Counted from the first letter of the stretch, positions 1 to 13,240 are shown. The stretch: DNA of 64,000 nucleotides from Eudorina sp. 2006-703-Eu-15 (GCA_003117195.1 BDSI01000147.1:228501-292500); one strand, 5' to 3'. Notes: generated by a model from the letters alone, not told the origin. Program-made: numbers and translations.

Positions 1-1759
1 ACAGCCCCCCTGCGGAAAATATCATATCATGGATGTAGCCCTAATCAAGGTGGGGGCTCTTATTATGATTAGTATTATTATTATTGCCCCCGCCTCTTAT
101 ATACTCGCTACAATCTGGACGAGCAATCTCTGTACGGCACGCGCCCCGAAACCATGCGCCGCCGAATGGATTCCCATTCGTAGACACCTGCTTACGATAC
201 CTGCTTGCTTGCGATACTGTACTGCGTAGATTCCTTTGCGATACTCTCGCGAGCGGTGCTCTCTGATCCCTGTTCGCTGCAAATTTAATATATGCTTCTG
301 CCTAGTGCTGATGCTGATGATATTCATGGCTATTCTGCTGATTACACTGATTCATTGGCCGCGTGTTTGCTAGTACTGCTCATGACGTTGTCCGGCCCAT
401 TCTTCGGCGCATTCATCATTCCTCACTTCCCACTGCCAAGAAAATGACGTCACGTTTCGCGCAGTACGTTTGGTGCTGTGTCGTTTGTCGTGAGGTCGGT
501 GAACGAGGGATTGAAATCGCTCGTCGCAGCTCACTTTGGTTCGGCCGTCGTTTTGTCAAGCCCGCCGCGCACCTAGCTCTCTATTAATGATGAACGTATT
601 AATTTCGTTCCCGAAAGCTAATGGTAAGCCTACAGGCTGCAGCCATATTACATTCCAGCTTCCTCACGACTTGCCTCACATCGCTCGACTGCAAGGCAGT
701 ACACCTGTATGACCCGCCGTTTCCTCCATTCTGAAGTTAACAAAACGTTCCTCGCATTTTTGCCTATCTAATCTTATAACGGCGCGGCTCTGGCTCAACT
801 GTGCGTTCATGTTGCGATTCATCATCTTTCATGTTCTGAACTTGCTGTCCGCGTCACTTCTGTGAATTGTTTTTACACCACTGCGATTGATTTTAAATTC
901 CCTTCTGGATGCTTCTCAGTTGCATGCGTTTTGGAACTGCCTTAACGTCTTGGTAAGCCCGCTTTGCTCGTCATCACATTCTTCAACCGTCCTTCTGCAG
1001 CGCTGCGCACCTCTTGTTACGTGACAACAATTACGGTGTTTTGAGATAAAATTTCATCGCGGTGTGCATCATAAGCAGCTTCGTCCCGACTTGCCACACA
1101 TCGCTCGACTGCAAGGCAGTACACCATTATGGTCAGTTGCTTCCCCCTTATTTAACGAGCAAAGCATTTATTGCATTGTTCCTTATCTAACAATACAACG
1201 GTGCGGCCCGGGCTGAACTGCGCGTTCTTGTTGCGATTCATGGTATTTCGTTCATGTTCGGACATTGCTTTAAGTTGCTCTCCGCATCAGTCCTGTGATT
1301 TGTTTTAACACCACTAGCATTTCTTTTCAATTTCCTTCTTTACACTTCTCTGTCGCATGCATTTCTTACCTCTCTTAACGTCATCACCTGCCGGCCTCTT
1401 CGTGACATCCTTCAACCGTCATTTTCAGGCGCTGCGCACCTCTTTTTACGTGACAGCAATTACGGTGTTGTTAGATGATGTTTCAGTGCGGTGTGCTTCA
1501 GATAAGGTAGGCTTGCCGCTCTTTTCCTTGTGCGGATCGGGCTCCGCGATTCGCGGACGTTAATGTCCGCACCACTGTGAAATGTCTGTGCAGCACTACG
1601 TAGGAACCCTTTAGCATACTTACTTACTTTTAGCGTCGCGGCTCGGGATAACACGTCCACTCTTCGTTTCGGCATCCACTTTCCAACTGCTTGCACGCCT
1701 CGCTCCAACACTCTTCCACTCTTCCAATAAACGGCCTGTTCAAACCCACAATCCTACAT

Positions 1760-1828
1760 TATCATGGCAGCTTGCTTCCCATCGTCATGATGGGCCACCA
1801 CAACGATGAATTGCAAACTGCCATGATA
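1760..1828 (+). repeat. Conserved stem-loop inside R1
   Basis: TATCATGGCAGCTTGC pairs with GCAAACTGCCATGATA around a second short stem CATCGT/ACGATG. The same foldback occurs in nearly every R1 copy, for example 4,144-4,210, 6,203-6,271, 9,760-9,829, 10,903-10,972, 32,137-32,207 and inverted at 53,648-53,722. Stem bases change in pairs between copies (C-G at 4.1 kb, T-A at 9.8 kb). Confidence 0.75.
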
Positions 1829-2000
1829 CTGTACCTGCCTCATGCAAGTGCATTCTCATGCATGTGTACTATACCTGCTTGCAGAGTCTCATAATCATGC
1901 ACATCCTTCCTTCAGCTGCTATGTGGGTTCTCATGTCTGCTTTCCTTTCATGTCTGCCATGTGCCTCTTCTCTATCCATCACAGCACTGACTCGTCATGC

Positions 2001-2072
2001 CAGGGGGGGTCGACAGGGGGGGTTCCCCCCATGTCCATTAAGGGGGGGTGCGGGGGGGCCTAGCCCCCCGCA
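2001..2072 (+). repeat. G-run block of R1 (possible G-quadruplex)
   Basis: Four runs of about seven G, separated by TCGACA, a C-run segment and TGC, followed by C runs. The block recurs at about 4,384, 6,443, 8,145, 11,145, 30,589, 32,383, 34,144 and 35,898, and inverted at about 14,850, 28,200 and 53,410. The pattern fits a G-quadruplex or a G/C hairpin. Confidence 0.6.
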
Positions 2073-2109
2073 AAACCCCTTCTCCATCCCTGGATAGTCT
2101 GTCTAATGG

Positions 2110-2155
2110 GGCGGGGGCTGTTATTATTATTAGTATTGTTATTATTGCCCCCGCC
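2110..2155 (+). repeat. R1 terminal hairpin GGCGGGGGC / GCCCCCGCC
   Basis: A nine-base GC-only stem closes a loop made almost only of TTA/ATT triplets. The same structure lies at 4,492, 6,540, 8,252, 30,694, 32,478 and 34,239. It marks unit borders. The loop length varies by triplets. At 27.94-28.11 kb an inverted copy's TTA loop has grown into a 165-bp ATT array. Confidence 0.75.
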
Positions 2156-4537
2156 TTTAATAGACTCGCGGCACTTTTTATACGACATGCTCGTCCCACA
2201 CACAAATCAGCGATTCCGCGACCGCAAAACGCTGCGCTGAATAGCTGGAAATAATCCTCGCCAATTTCCCTTTCAATGTATGTTTTCAAAATTTGAAGCC
2301 ATGAAGGGGCGCCTTCGCGCCAGCCTCGCGCGGCACTTGCTCGCGACCTCACATTCCTGCCCACTTGTGCGCGCGATTTCCGGCTCTCGCAGCTGCAACA
2401 CGCTTCCTCTGTAATGTCTTTCATCAATATCTATCGAATGGTATGATTGCTGTCGCGCTCCCGGCGGAAACGGGTGTCAGCTGGCCGCCTGCGAGTTGCT
2501 GTCGTCCGCCAGTGTCCTTGCGCACGTCAGCACATACCTGTCATTCCGAGTTTGCTGTCGTCCTTCCGTTCCATTCTTCCATTCAGACTACACTTCTCTA
2601 GCGCTCCTTAACATCCTGGCCTTCCATGCAACATTGTGCGCGACCTTTGCATCGTAACCGCTTCCCCACTGAATCGTACCCGTAATTCTGCCTATCAGCG
2701 TCACCGGCCGTTTCGGCTGGATTCTTTGTTGGTCTGACATGTTCTTAATTTTCCAGATCGTTATGCTCAGTCTTGATTCATGCCGGGGTGGCGGAACCTG
2801 TGGGCGGACTTCGCAGCTCGGCAAAGTACGTCCATATGGACGTATGTTCATCTCCGCGCTGGTCTACAGTTCTTTGGAGCTGTGTCGTTTGTTGTGAGGT
2901 CGGTGAACGAGGGATTGAAAGCGCTCGTCGCAGCTCACTTTGGTTCGGCCGTCGTTTTGTCGAGCCCGCCGCGCACCTAGCTCTCTATTAATGATAAACG
3001 TATTAATTCCCTTCCCGAAAGCTAATGGTAAGCCTACAGACTCCAGCCATATTACATTCCGACTGCAAGGCAGTACACCTGTATGACCCGCCGTTTCCTC
3101 CATCCTGAAGTTAACAAAACGTTCCTCGCATTTTTGCGTATCTAATATTATAACGGCGCGGCTCTGGCTGGACTGTGCGTTCATGTTGCGATTCATCGTC
3201 TTTCATGTTCTGAACTTGCTGTCCGCGTCACTTCTGTAAATTGTTTTTACACCACTGCGATTGATTTTAAATTCCCTTCTGGATGCTTCTCAGTTGCATG
3301 CGTTTCGGAACTGCCTTAACGTCATGGTAAGCCCGCTTTGCTCGTCATCACATCCTTCAACCGTCGTTCGGCAGCGCTGCGCACCTCTTGTTACGTGACA
3401 ACAATTACGGTGTTTTGAGATAAAATTTCATCGCGGTGTGCATCATAAGCAGCTTCGTCCCGACTTGCCACACATCGCTCGACTGCAAGGCAGTACACCA
3501 TTATGGTCAGTTGCTTCCCCCTTCTTTAACGAGCAAAGCATTTATTGCATTGTTCCTTATCTAACAATATAACGGTGCGGCCCGGGCTGAACTGAGCGTT
3601 CATGTTGCGATCAATCGTATTTCGTTCATGTTCCGACATTGCTTTAAGTTGCTCTCCGCATCAGTACTGTGATTTGTTTTAACACAACTAGCATTCCTTT
3701 TCAATTTCCGTCTTTACGCTTTTCAGTCGCATGCGTTTCTTACCTCTCTTAACGTCATCACCTGTCGGCCTCTTCGTGACATCCTTCAACCGTCATTTTC
3801 AGGCGCTGCGCACCTCTTTTTACGTGACAGCAATTACGGTGTTGTTAGATGATGTTTCAGTGCGGTGTGCTTGATAAGGTAGGCTTGCCGCTCTTTTCCT
3901 TGTGCGGATCGGGCTCGGCCATTCTCAACTCACTTTCCGACGTTAATGTCCGCACCACTGTGAAATGTCTGTGCAGCACTACGTAGGAACCCTTTAGCAT
4001 ACTTACTTACTTTTAGCGTCGCGGCTCGGGATAACACGTCCACTCTTCGTTTCGTCATCCACTTTCCAACCGCTTGCACGCCTCGCTCCAACACTCTTCC
4101 ACTCTTCCAATAAACGGCCTGTTCAAACCCACAATCCTACATGATCATGGCAGCTTGCTTCCCATCGTCATGATGGGGCACCACAACAATGAATTGCAAG
4201 CTGCCATGATACTGAACCTGCCTCATGCAAGTGCATTCTCATGCATGTGTACTATACCTGCTTGCAGAGTCTCAGAATCATGCACATCCTTCCTTCAGCT
4301 GCTATGTGGGTTCTCATGTCTGCTTTCCTTTCATGTCTGCCATGTGCCTCTTCTCTATCCATCACAGCACTGACTCGTCATGCCAGGGGGGGTCGACAGG
4401 GGGGGTTCCCCCCATGTCCATTAAGGGGGGGTGCGGGGGGCATAGCCCCCCGCGAAACCCCTTCTCCATCCCTGGATAGTCTTTCTAATGGGGCGGGGGC
4501 TGTTATTATTATTAGTATTGTTATTATTGCCCCCGCC
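2156..4537 (+). repeat. R1 unit 2, with alternative 0.7-kb front segment
   Basis: The first part (2,156-2,850) differs from unit 1 and is shared only with unit 7 (and its tail with unit 8). It carries an 18-base palindrome TACGTCCATATGGACGTA at 2,827-2,844. The remainder matches the other units closely. No gene is seen. Confidence 0.85.
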
Positions 4538-6585
4538 TGTTATATACTCGCTACAAAATCTTCATCTCGCTCGTACGACACACATCTCTGTGTACTGCAC
4601 GCGCCCCCAAACCTCTTCCGAGACCTGTTTAGGAAAGCAGCTTCGCTACATTCCAACCGTCGCGATTCGTAGATTCCTGCTTCCGACACCTCTTTATTTA
4701 TTACGATACCAGTAGTTCTGCTATAGTCCTTTCCGATACTACTCTCGCGAGCACCGCTCTCTCGCACCGCTCGCTTCCTGTTCCTTGGTTGCTGAAATAT
4801 TAGTATGCTTCTGCCTAGTGCTGATGATTATTATGGCATTCATGGCTGTTCCACTGATTCATTCGCCGCCGCGCGTTTGCGAGTACTGCTCATGACCTGA
4901 GACTGTCCTGTCCATTCTTCGTTTGCTGAGGTCGGTGAACGAGGGATTGAAATCGTTCGTTGCAGCTCACTTTGGTTCGGCCGTCGTTTTGTCAAGCCGC
5001 GCACCTAGCTCTCTATTTATGATGAACATATTAATTTCGTTCCCGAAAGCTAATGGTAAGCCTACAGGCTGCAGCCATATTACATTCCAGCTTCCTCACG
5101 ACTTGCCTCACATTGCTCGACTGCAAGGCAGTACACCTGTATGACCCGCCATTTCCTCCATTCTGAAGTTCACAAAACGTTCCTCGCAATTGTGCCTATC
5201 TAATCTTATAACGGCGCGGCTCTGGCTGAACTGTGCGTTCATGTTGCGATTCATCGTCTTTCATGTTCTGAACTTGCTGTCCGCGTCACTTCTGTAAATT
5301 GTTTTTACACCACTGCGATTGATTTTAAATGCCCTTCTGGATGCTTTTCAGTCGCATGCGTTTTGGAACTGCCTTAACGTCATGGTAAGCCCGCTTTGCT
5401 CGTCATCACATTCTTCAACCGTCGTTCTGCAGCACTGCGCACCTCTTATTACGCGACAACAATTACGGTGTTTTGAGATAAAGTTTCATCGTGGTGTGCA
5501 TCATAAGCAGCTTCCTCCCGACTTGCCACACATCGCTCGACTGCAATGCAGTACACCATTATGGTCAGTTGCTTCCCCCGTCTTTAACGAGCTAAGCATT
5601 TATTGCATTATTCCTGATCTAACAATATAACGGTGCGGCCCGGGCTGAACTGCGCGTTCATGTTGCGATTCATCGTATTTCGTTCATGTTCCGACATTGC
5701 TTTAAGTTGCTCTCCGCATCAGTACTGTGATTTGTTTTAACACCATAGCATTCCTTTTCAATTTCCGTCTTTACGCTTTTCAGTCGCATGCGTTTCTTAC
5801 CTCTCTTAACGTCATCACCTGTCGGCCTCTTCGTGACATCCTTCAACCGTCATTTTCAGGCGCTGCGCACCTCTTTTTACGTGAAAGCAATTACGGTGTT
5901 GTTAGATGATGTTGCAGTGTGGTGTGCTTGATGTGAAGGTAGGCTTGCCGCTCTTTTCCTTGTGCGGATCGGGCGCCGCGATTCTCAACTCACTTTCCGA
6001 CGTTAATGTCCGCACCACTGTGAAATGTCTGTGCAGCACTACGTAGGAACCCTTTAGCATACTTACTTACTTTTAGCGTCGCGGCTCGGGATAACACGTC
6101 CACTCTTCGTTTCGTCATCCACTTTCCAACCGCTTGCACGCCTCGCTCCAACACTCTTCCACTCTTCCAATAAACGGCCTGTTCAAACCCACAATCCTAC
6201 ATTATCATGGCAGCTTGCTTCCCATCGTCATGATGGGGCACCACAACGATGAATTGCAAACTGCCATGATAATGTACCTGCCTCATGCAGGTGCATTCTC
6301 ATGCATGTGTACTATACCTGCTTGCAGAGTCTCAGAATCATGCACATCCTTCTTCAGCTGCTATGTGGGTTCTCATGTCTGCTTTCCTTTCATGTCTGCC
6401 ATGTGCCTCTTCTCTATCCATCACAGCACTGACTCGTCATGCCAGGGGGGGTCGACAGGGAGGGTTCCCCCCATGTCCATTAAGGGGGGGTGCGGGGGGG
6501 CGAAACCCCTTTTTCATCCCTGGATAGTCTTTCTAATGGGGCGGGGGCTGTTATTATTATTAGTATTGTTATTATTGCCCCCGCC
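4538..6585 (+). repeat. R1 unit 3
   Basis: It closely matches units 1 and 2 from the TCTCGCGAGCACCG site onward, and the G-run block and hairpin are intact. No coding potential. Confidence 0.85.
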
Positions 6586-8300
6586 TTTTATATACTCGCT
6601 ACAATCTGGACGAGCAATCTCTGTACTGCACGTGCCCGGAAACCATGCGCCGCCGAATGGATTTCCATTCGTACATACCTGCTTCCGATACCTGCTTCCG
6701 ATACCTGCTTCCGATACCGTTCCAAACGCCGTTTGTAGATTCCTTTCCGATACCTCCTCTTTCCGATACCATTTATTACTCTTTCCGTTTGCTTGGTCTT
6801 CGTACATTCCTTTCCGATACTCTCGCGAGCACCGCTCGCTCTCTGATCCCTGTTCACTGCAAAATTAATATATGCTTCTGCCTTGTGCTGATGCTGATGA
6901 CATTCATGGCTATTCCGCTGATTACGCTGATTCATTGGCCGCGCGTTTGCTTGTACTGCTCATGACGTTGTCCTGCCCATTCTTCGGCGCATTCATCATT
7001 CCTCACTTCCCACTGCCAAGAAAATGACATCACGTTTCGCGCTGGTCTACAGTTCTTTGGAGCTGTGTCGTTTGCTGAGGTCGGTGAACGAGGGATTGAA
7101 ATCGCTCGTCGCAGCTCACTTTGGTTCGGCCGTCGTTTTGTCAAGCCGCGCACCTAGCTCTCTATTTATGATGAACGTATTAATTTCGTTCCCGAAAGCT
7201 AATGGTAAGCCTACAGGCTGCAGCCATATTACATTCCAGCTTCCTCACGACTTGCCTCACATCGCTCGACTGCAAGGCAGTACACCTGTATGACCCGCCG
7301 TTTCCTCCATTCTGAAGTTAACAAAATGTTCCTCGCATTTTTGCGTATCTAGCATTCTAACGGCGCGCCTCTGGCTGAACTGTGCGTTCATGTTGCGATT
7401 CATCGTCTTTCATGTTCTGAACTTGCTGTCAACGTCACTTCTGTAAAGTGTTTTTAGGCCACTGCGATTGATTTTAAATTCCCTTCTGGATGCGTTTCAG
7501 TCGCATGCGTTTCGGAACTGCCTGAACGTCATGGTAAGCCCGCTTTGCTCGTCATCACATTCTTCAACCGTCGTTCTGCAGCGCTGCGCACCTCTTGTTA
7601 CGTGACAACAATTACGGTGTTTTGAAATAAAATTTCATCGCGGTGTGCTTCATAATGCTGCAGCTCTTTTCCTTGTGCGGATTATGGATGCCGCCACGAT
7701 TCGCAACTGACTGTCCGACATTTATACTGTCCGCACGACTGTGTAATGTCTTTGCAGCACAACATATGCACCCTTTCACATACGTGTTACTTTCTAGCGT
7801 CGCGGCTCGGCTCGGATGAACATGTCCACTCTTCCTTTCGTCCACGCCTCGCTCACAATCTTTTAATGTACGGGCGGTTCAAACCCACAATCCTACTTTC
7901 TCATGGCAGCTTGCTTTCCATCGCCGTTATGTATGGGGCACCACAAGGATGATTTCCAAACTGCCATGATAGTGTACCTACCTGCCGCATGCATGTGCAT
8001 CCTCATGTGTACTATGCCTGCTTGCAGAGTCTCAGAATCATGCAATCCTTCCTGCACCTGCTACGTCGCTTTTCATGCCTGCTTTCCTTTCATGTCCGCC
8101 ATGTGCCTCTTCGTTATCCATCACAGCACTGACTCGTCATGCCAGGGGGGGTCGACAGGGGGGGTTCCCCCCATGTCCATTAAGGGGGGGTGCGGGGGGG
8201 CCTAGCCCCCCGCGAAACCCCTTTTCCATCCCTGGATAGTCTGTCTAATGCGGCGGGGGCTGTTATTATTATTAGTATTGTTATTATTATTGCCCCCGCC
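6586..8300 (+). repeat. R1 unit 4 (shorter)
   Basis: It lacks one internal 370-bp repeat compared with unit 3, which explains its 1.7-kb length. The terminal hairpin has an extra ATT in the loop. Confidence 0.85.
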
Positions 8301-10085
8301 TCTTATAGGTTCGCTACACAAAATTGACGAGCTACTATTCCTTGTCGTACATCATCTCGTACGTAGTAGACCATTCCGGAGCGCAAACCATTATCCGCTC
8401 CATTATTCGCAACGTTATCATCTATTTCCGTGCGCTTGCCAGCAGCACCACAAAGCATTACAACAACAACGCTCGCGAGCACCGCTCGCTTCCTTTTCGC
8501 TGCAAAATATGCTTCTGCCTAGTTATGCTGCGTGATGATGACATTCATTGCTATTGCGATGATTCATTATTTTGACGATGCCATTGAGTAGTATTCCATT
8601 CCGCTTGCGAGCAGACAGTGCAACGCTACGTTCACGAACGCGTTCATGAACGCGTTTGCTAGTTTTGACGACCACGTTGTCGTGCCCATTCTTCAGCGCA
8701 TTCAACATTCGTCACGTACATACCACTGCCATAGACGCCACGTTGGTGCTGTGTCCTTTGCTGCTGACGTCGGTGAACGGGTTCAAATCGCTCCTCGCTT
8801 TCCACTTTCGTTGCGCCGCCATTTTGCGAACGAAGCCGCGCAGCTCTCTATTAATGACCGTACTATTTACCGCCCGAAAGCTATTGGTATGCGTACAGAC
8901 TGCTGCCTTTTTACAGGCCAGCTTCCTGCCGAGTTGCCACACATCGCTCGACTGCAAGGCAGTACACCTGTATGGCCCGCAGTTTGCTCCGTTCTTAACC
9001 TAACAACACGTCCATCACATTATTGCTTATTTCATATTATAACGGTGCGGCTTTGGCGCGCGGCTGAACCCATCGTTCATGTTGCGATTGATCGTATTAT
9101 TTCATGCTCCCGCCGACATAGCTTCAAGTTGCTTTCCGCTTCACTACTGTCAATTGTTCTTACACCACTGGCATTCGTTTTAAATGTCCTTTTGGATGCT
9201 TTTCAGTCGCATGAGTTTCTTAACTCACTTAACGTCATGTTCCGACATTGCTTTAATAAGTTGCTGTCCGCATCAGTACTGGGGATTGTTTTTACACCAC
9301 TGGCATTCGTTTTCAATCCCTTTCTGGATGCTTATCAGTCGCACGCGTTTCTTACCGCACTTAACGTCGTACGGTATCTGTGGCCCGCCGCTTCGTCAAT
9401 TCCTCAATTGTCATTTTCAAGCGCTGCGGACCGCTTATTTCGTGACAGTAATTAAGGTGTTGTTGGAGGATATTCCATCGCGGTGTGCTTCATAATGCTT
9501 GCCGCTCTTTTCCTTGTGTGGATAAGGCTCCATCCGCGATTCGCAACTCATAGCCAACGTTACTGTCCGCACGCACGACTGTGTAATGTCTTTGCAGCAC
9601 TACGCCTGACGCATGTCGCATGCATACTGCCTTATTGATAGTGTCGCGCCTCGGGATAACACGTCCACTCTTCGTTTTGTGAGCCACCTTCCAACCACTT
9701 GTGTGCACTCCTCGCTAACACACTTCCAATGAACAGGCCCTCCAATCCCACAATCCTACATTATCATGGCAGTTTGCTTTCCATCGTCATCGTGGGGCAC
9801 CACAACGATGAATTGCAAACTGCCATGATAGTGTACCTGCTGCCTTGCCATGCATCCCTGCACTGCTGCCTATCATGTGTGCTGTTGCCTCACTGTGCCT
9901 GCATCCTCATTTAACATGCACATACATCTCTTCTTTCAGCTCCCATCCGATGCATGGTGTTTGTATCCTTTCATGTCATCAGTCATTTCCCTCTTAGTAC
10001 TTCATATATGACAGCACTGCCTTGTCATGCCAGGGGGGATCGACAGGGGGGGTTCCCTGAAACCCCTTTTTCATCCCTGAATAGT
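8301..10085 (+). repeat. R1 unit 5, most diverged
   Basis: The overall order is kept, but many substitutions separate it from the neighbours; the G-run block is short and the terminal hairpin is missing. At about 10,085 the sequence jumps into the middle of unit 6. Confidence 0.8.
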
Positions 10086-11275
10086 CTTTCTAAGCCCGCT
10101 TTGCTCGTCATCACATTCTTCAACCGTCGTTCTGCAGCGCTGCGCACCTCTTGTTACGTGACAACAATTACGGTGTTTTGAGAGAAAGTTTCATCGCGGT
10201 GTGCATCATAAGCAGCTTCCTCCCGACTTGCCACACATCGCTCGACTGCAAGGCAGTACACCATTATATTCAGTTGCTTCCCCCTTCTTTAACGAGCAAA
10301 GCATTTATTGCATTGTTCCTTATCTAACAATATAACGGTGCGGCCCGGGCTGAACTGCGCGTTCATGTTGCGATTAATCGTATTTCGTTCATGTTCCGAC
10401 ATTGCTTTAAGTTGCTCTCCGCATCAGTACTGTGATTTGTTTTAACACAACTAGCATTCCTTTTCAATTTCCATCTTTACGCTTTTCAGTCGCATGCGTT
10501 TCTTACCTCTCTGAACGTCATCACCTGCCGGCCTCTTCGTGACATCCTTCAACCGTCATTTTCAGGCGCTGCGCACCTCTTTTTACGTGACAGCAATTAC
10601 GGTGTTGTTAGATGATGTTTCAGTGCGGTGTGCTTGATAAGGTAGGCTTGCCGCTCTTTTCCTTGTGCGGATCGGGCTCCGCGATTCACAACTCACTTTC
10701 CGACGTTAATGTCCGCACCACTGTGAAATGTCTTTTCAGCACTACGTTGGAACCCTTAAGCATACTTACTTACTTTTAGCGTCGCGGCTCGGGATAACAC
10801 GTCCACTCTTCGTTTCGTCATCCACTTTCCAACCGCTTGCACGCTTGCTCCAACACTCTTCCACTCTTCCAATAAACGGCCTGTTCAAACCCACAATCCT
10901 ACATTATCATGGCAGCTTGCTTCCCATCGTCATGATGGGGCACCACAACGATGAATTGCAAACTGCCATGATAATGTACCTGCCTCATGCAAGTGCATTC
11001 TCATGCATGTGTACTATACCTGCTTGCAGAGTCTCATAATCATGCACATCCTTCTTCAGCTGCTATGTGGGTTCTCATGTCTGCTTTCCTTTCATGTCTG
11101 CCATGTGCCTCTTCTCTATCCATCACAGCACTGACTCGTCATGCCAGGGGGGGTCGACAGGGGGGGTTCCCCCCATGTCCATTAAGGGGGGGTGCGGGGG
11201 GGCGAAACCCCTTTTTCATCCCTGAATAGTCTTTCTAATGGGGCGGGGGCTGTTATTATTATTAGTATTGTTATT
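10086..11275 (+). repeat. R1 unit 6, 5' truncated
   Basis: It starts abruptly at AAGCCCGCTTTGCTCGTC, which is internal in other units, so units 5 and 6 are fused by a deletion or unequal exchange. It ends with only the left arm of the terminal hairpin. Confidence 0.8.
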
Positions 11276-13240
11276 ATTAATAGACTCGCGGCACTTTTTA
11301 TACGACATGCTCGTCCCACATAGCAGTACACACAAATCAGCGATTCCGCGACCGCGAAACACTGCGCTGAATAGCTGGAAATAATCCTCGCCAATTTCCC
11401 TTTCAATGTATGTTTTCAAAATTTGAAGCCATGAAGGGGCGCCTTCGCGCCAGCCTCGCGCGGCACTTGCTCGCGACCTCACATTCCTGCCCACTTGTGC
11501 GCGCGATTTCCGGCTCTCGCAGCTGCAACACGCTTCCTCTGTAATGTCTTTCATCAATATCTATCGAATGGTATGATTGCTGTCGCGCTCCCGGCGGAAA
11601 CGGGCGTCAGCTGGCCGCCTGCGAGTTGCTGTCGTCCGCCAGTGTCCTTGCTGTCCTTGCGCACGTCAGCACATACCTGTCATTCCGAGTTTGCTGTCGT
11701 CCTTCTGTTCCATTCTTCCATTCAGACTACACTTCTCTAGCGCTCCTTAACATCCTGGCCTTCCATGCAACATTGTGCGCGACCTTTGCATCGTAACCGC
11801 TTCCCCACTGAATCGTACCCGTAATTCTGCCTATCAGCGTCACCGGCCGTTTCGGCTGGATTCTTTGTTGGTCTGACATGTTCTTAATTTTCCAGATCGT
11901 TATGCTCAGTCTTGATTCATGCCGGGGTGGCGGAACCTGTGGGCGGACTTCGCAGCTCGGCAAAGTACGTCCATATGGACGTATGTTCATCTCCGCGCTG
12001 GTCTACAGTTCTTTGGTGCTGTGTCGTTTGTTGTGAGGTCGGTGAACGAGGGATTGAAAGCGCTCGTCGCAGCTCACTTTGGTTCGGCCGTCGTTTTGTC
12101 AAGCCCGCCGCGCACCTAGCTCTCTATTAATCATGAACGTATTCATTCCGTTCCCGAAAGCTAATGGTAAGCCTACAGACTCCAGCCATATTACATTCCG
12201 ACTGCAAGGCAGTACACCTGTATGACCCACCGTTTCCTCCATTCTGAAGTTAACAAAACGTTCCTCGCATTTTTGCGTATCTAATATTATAACGGCGCGG
12301 CTCCGGCTGAACTGTGCGTTCATGTTGCGATTCATCGTCTTTCATGTTCTGAACTTGCTGTCCGCGTCACTTCTGTACATTGTTTTTACACCACTGCGAT
12401 TGATTTTAAATTCCCTTCTGGATGCTTTCCAGTCGCATGCGTTTCGGAACTGCCTTAACGTCATGGCAAGCCCGCTTTGCTCGTCATCACATTGTTCAAC
12501 CGTCGTTCTGCAGCGCTGCGCACCTCTTGTTACGTGACAACAATTACGGTGTTTTGAGATAAACTTTCATCGCGGTGTGCCTCTTAATGCTTCACCTCTT
12601 TTCCTTGTGCGGATTATGGATCGGACGCCACCATTCGCAACTGACTGTCCCACATTTATACTGTCCGCACGACTGTGTAATGTCCTTGCAGCACAACATA
12701 TGCACCCTTTCGCATTCATCGTAATTCCAAGCGTCGCGGCTCCGCTCCGAAGAACATGTCCACTTTTCGTTTCGTGATCCCTTTCCAACCGCTTGCACGC
12801 CTCGCTGACATTCTTCCAATGAACGGGCTGTTCAAACCCACAATCCTACTTTCTCATGGCAGCTTGCTTTCCATCGTCGTAATGGGGCACCACAACGATG
12901 ACTTCCAAACTTCCATGATAGTGTACCTACCTGCCCCATGCATGTGCATCCTCATGTGAGCTATGCCTGCTCACACAGTCTCAGAATCATGCACATCCTT
13001 CCTGCAGCTGCTACGTGGCTTTTGCTGTCTGCTTTCCTTTCATGTCCGCCATGTGCCTCTTCTTAATTCATCCATCACAGCACTGACGCGTCATGCCAGG
13101 GGGGGTCGACAGGGGGGGTTCCCCCGGAAAATATCATATTATGGATGTAGCCCTAATCAAGGCGGGGGCTCTTATTATGATTAGTATTGTTATTATTGGG
13201 CCGTATTATTATTGCAGGGTTAGTATTAGTATTGTATTCT
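11276..13240 (+). repeat. R1 unit 7, end of the downstream array
   Basis: The first 0.7 kb is nearly identical to 2,156-2,850 of unit 2, so these two share a recent origin. The unit ends with CGGAAAATATCATATTATGGA and a left hairpin arm, as at the start of the window and at 30.66 kb. Confidence 0.85.

Larger units (their letters stand above)
1..2155 (+). repeat. R1 repeat unit 1 (starts inside a unit)
   Basis: The first copy of a long direct array. Each R1 unit begins with TATACTCGCTACAA-like sequence and a TCTCGCGAGCACCG palindrome, holds two to three imperfect internal repeats of about 370 bp (marked by ATCGCTCGACTGCAAGGCAGT and CAGTCGCATGCGTTTC), then a conserved stem-loop, a G-run block and a GGCGGGGGC/GCCCCCGCC hairpin. 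All open frames in it are short and shared only by repetition; I see no gene. Confidence 0.85.

Noticed and set aside
6134..6868. A 244-codon frame in the R1 array as a gene
   Set aside because: The same region is broken by stops or shifts in the other R1 copies, the composition is repeat-like and no domain is visible.
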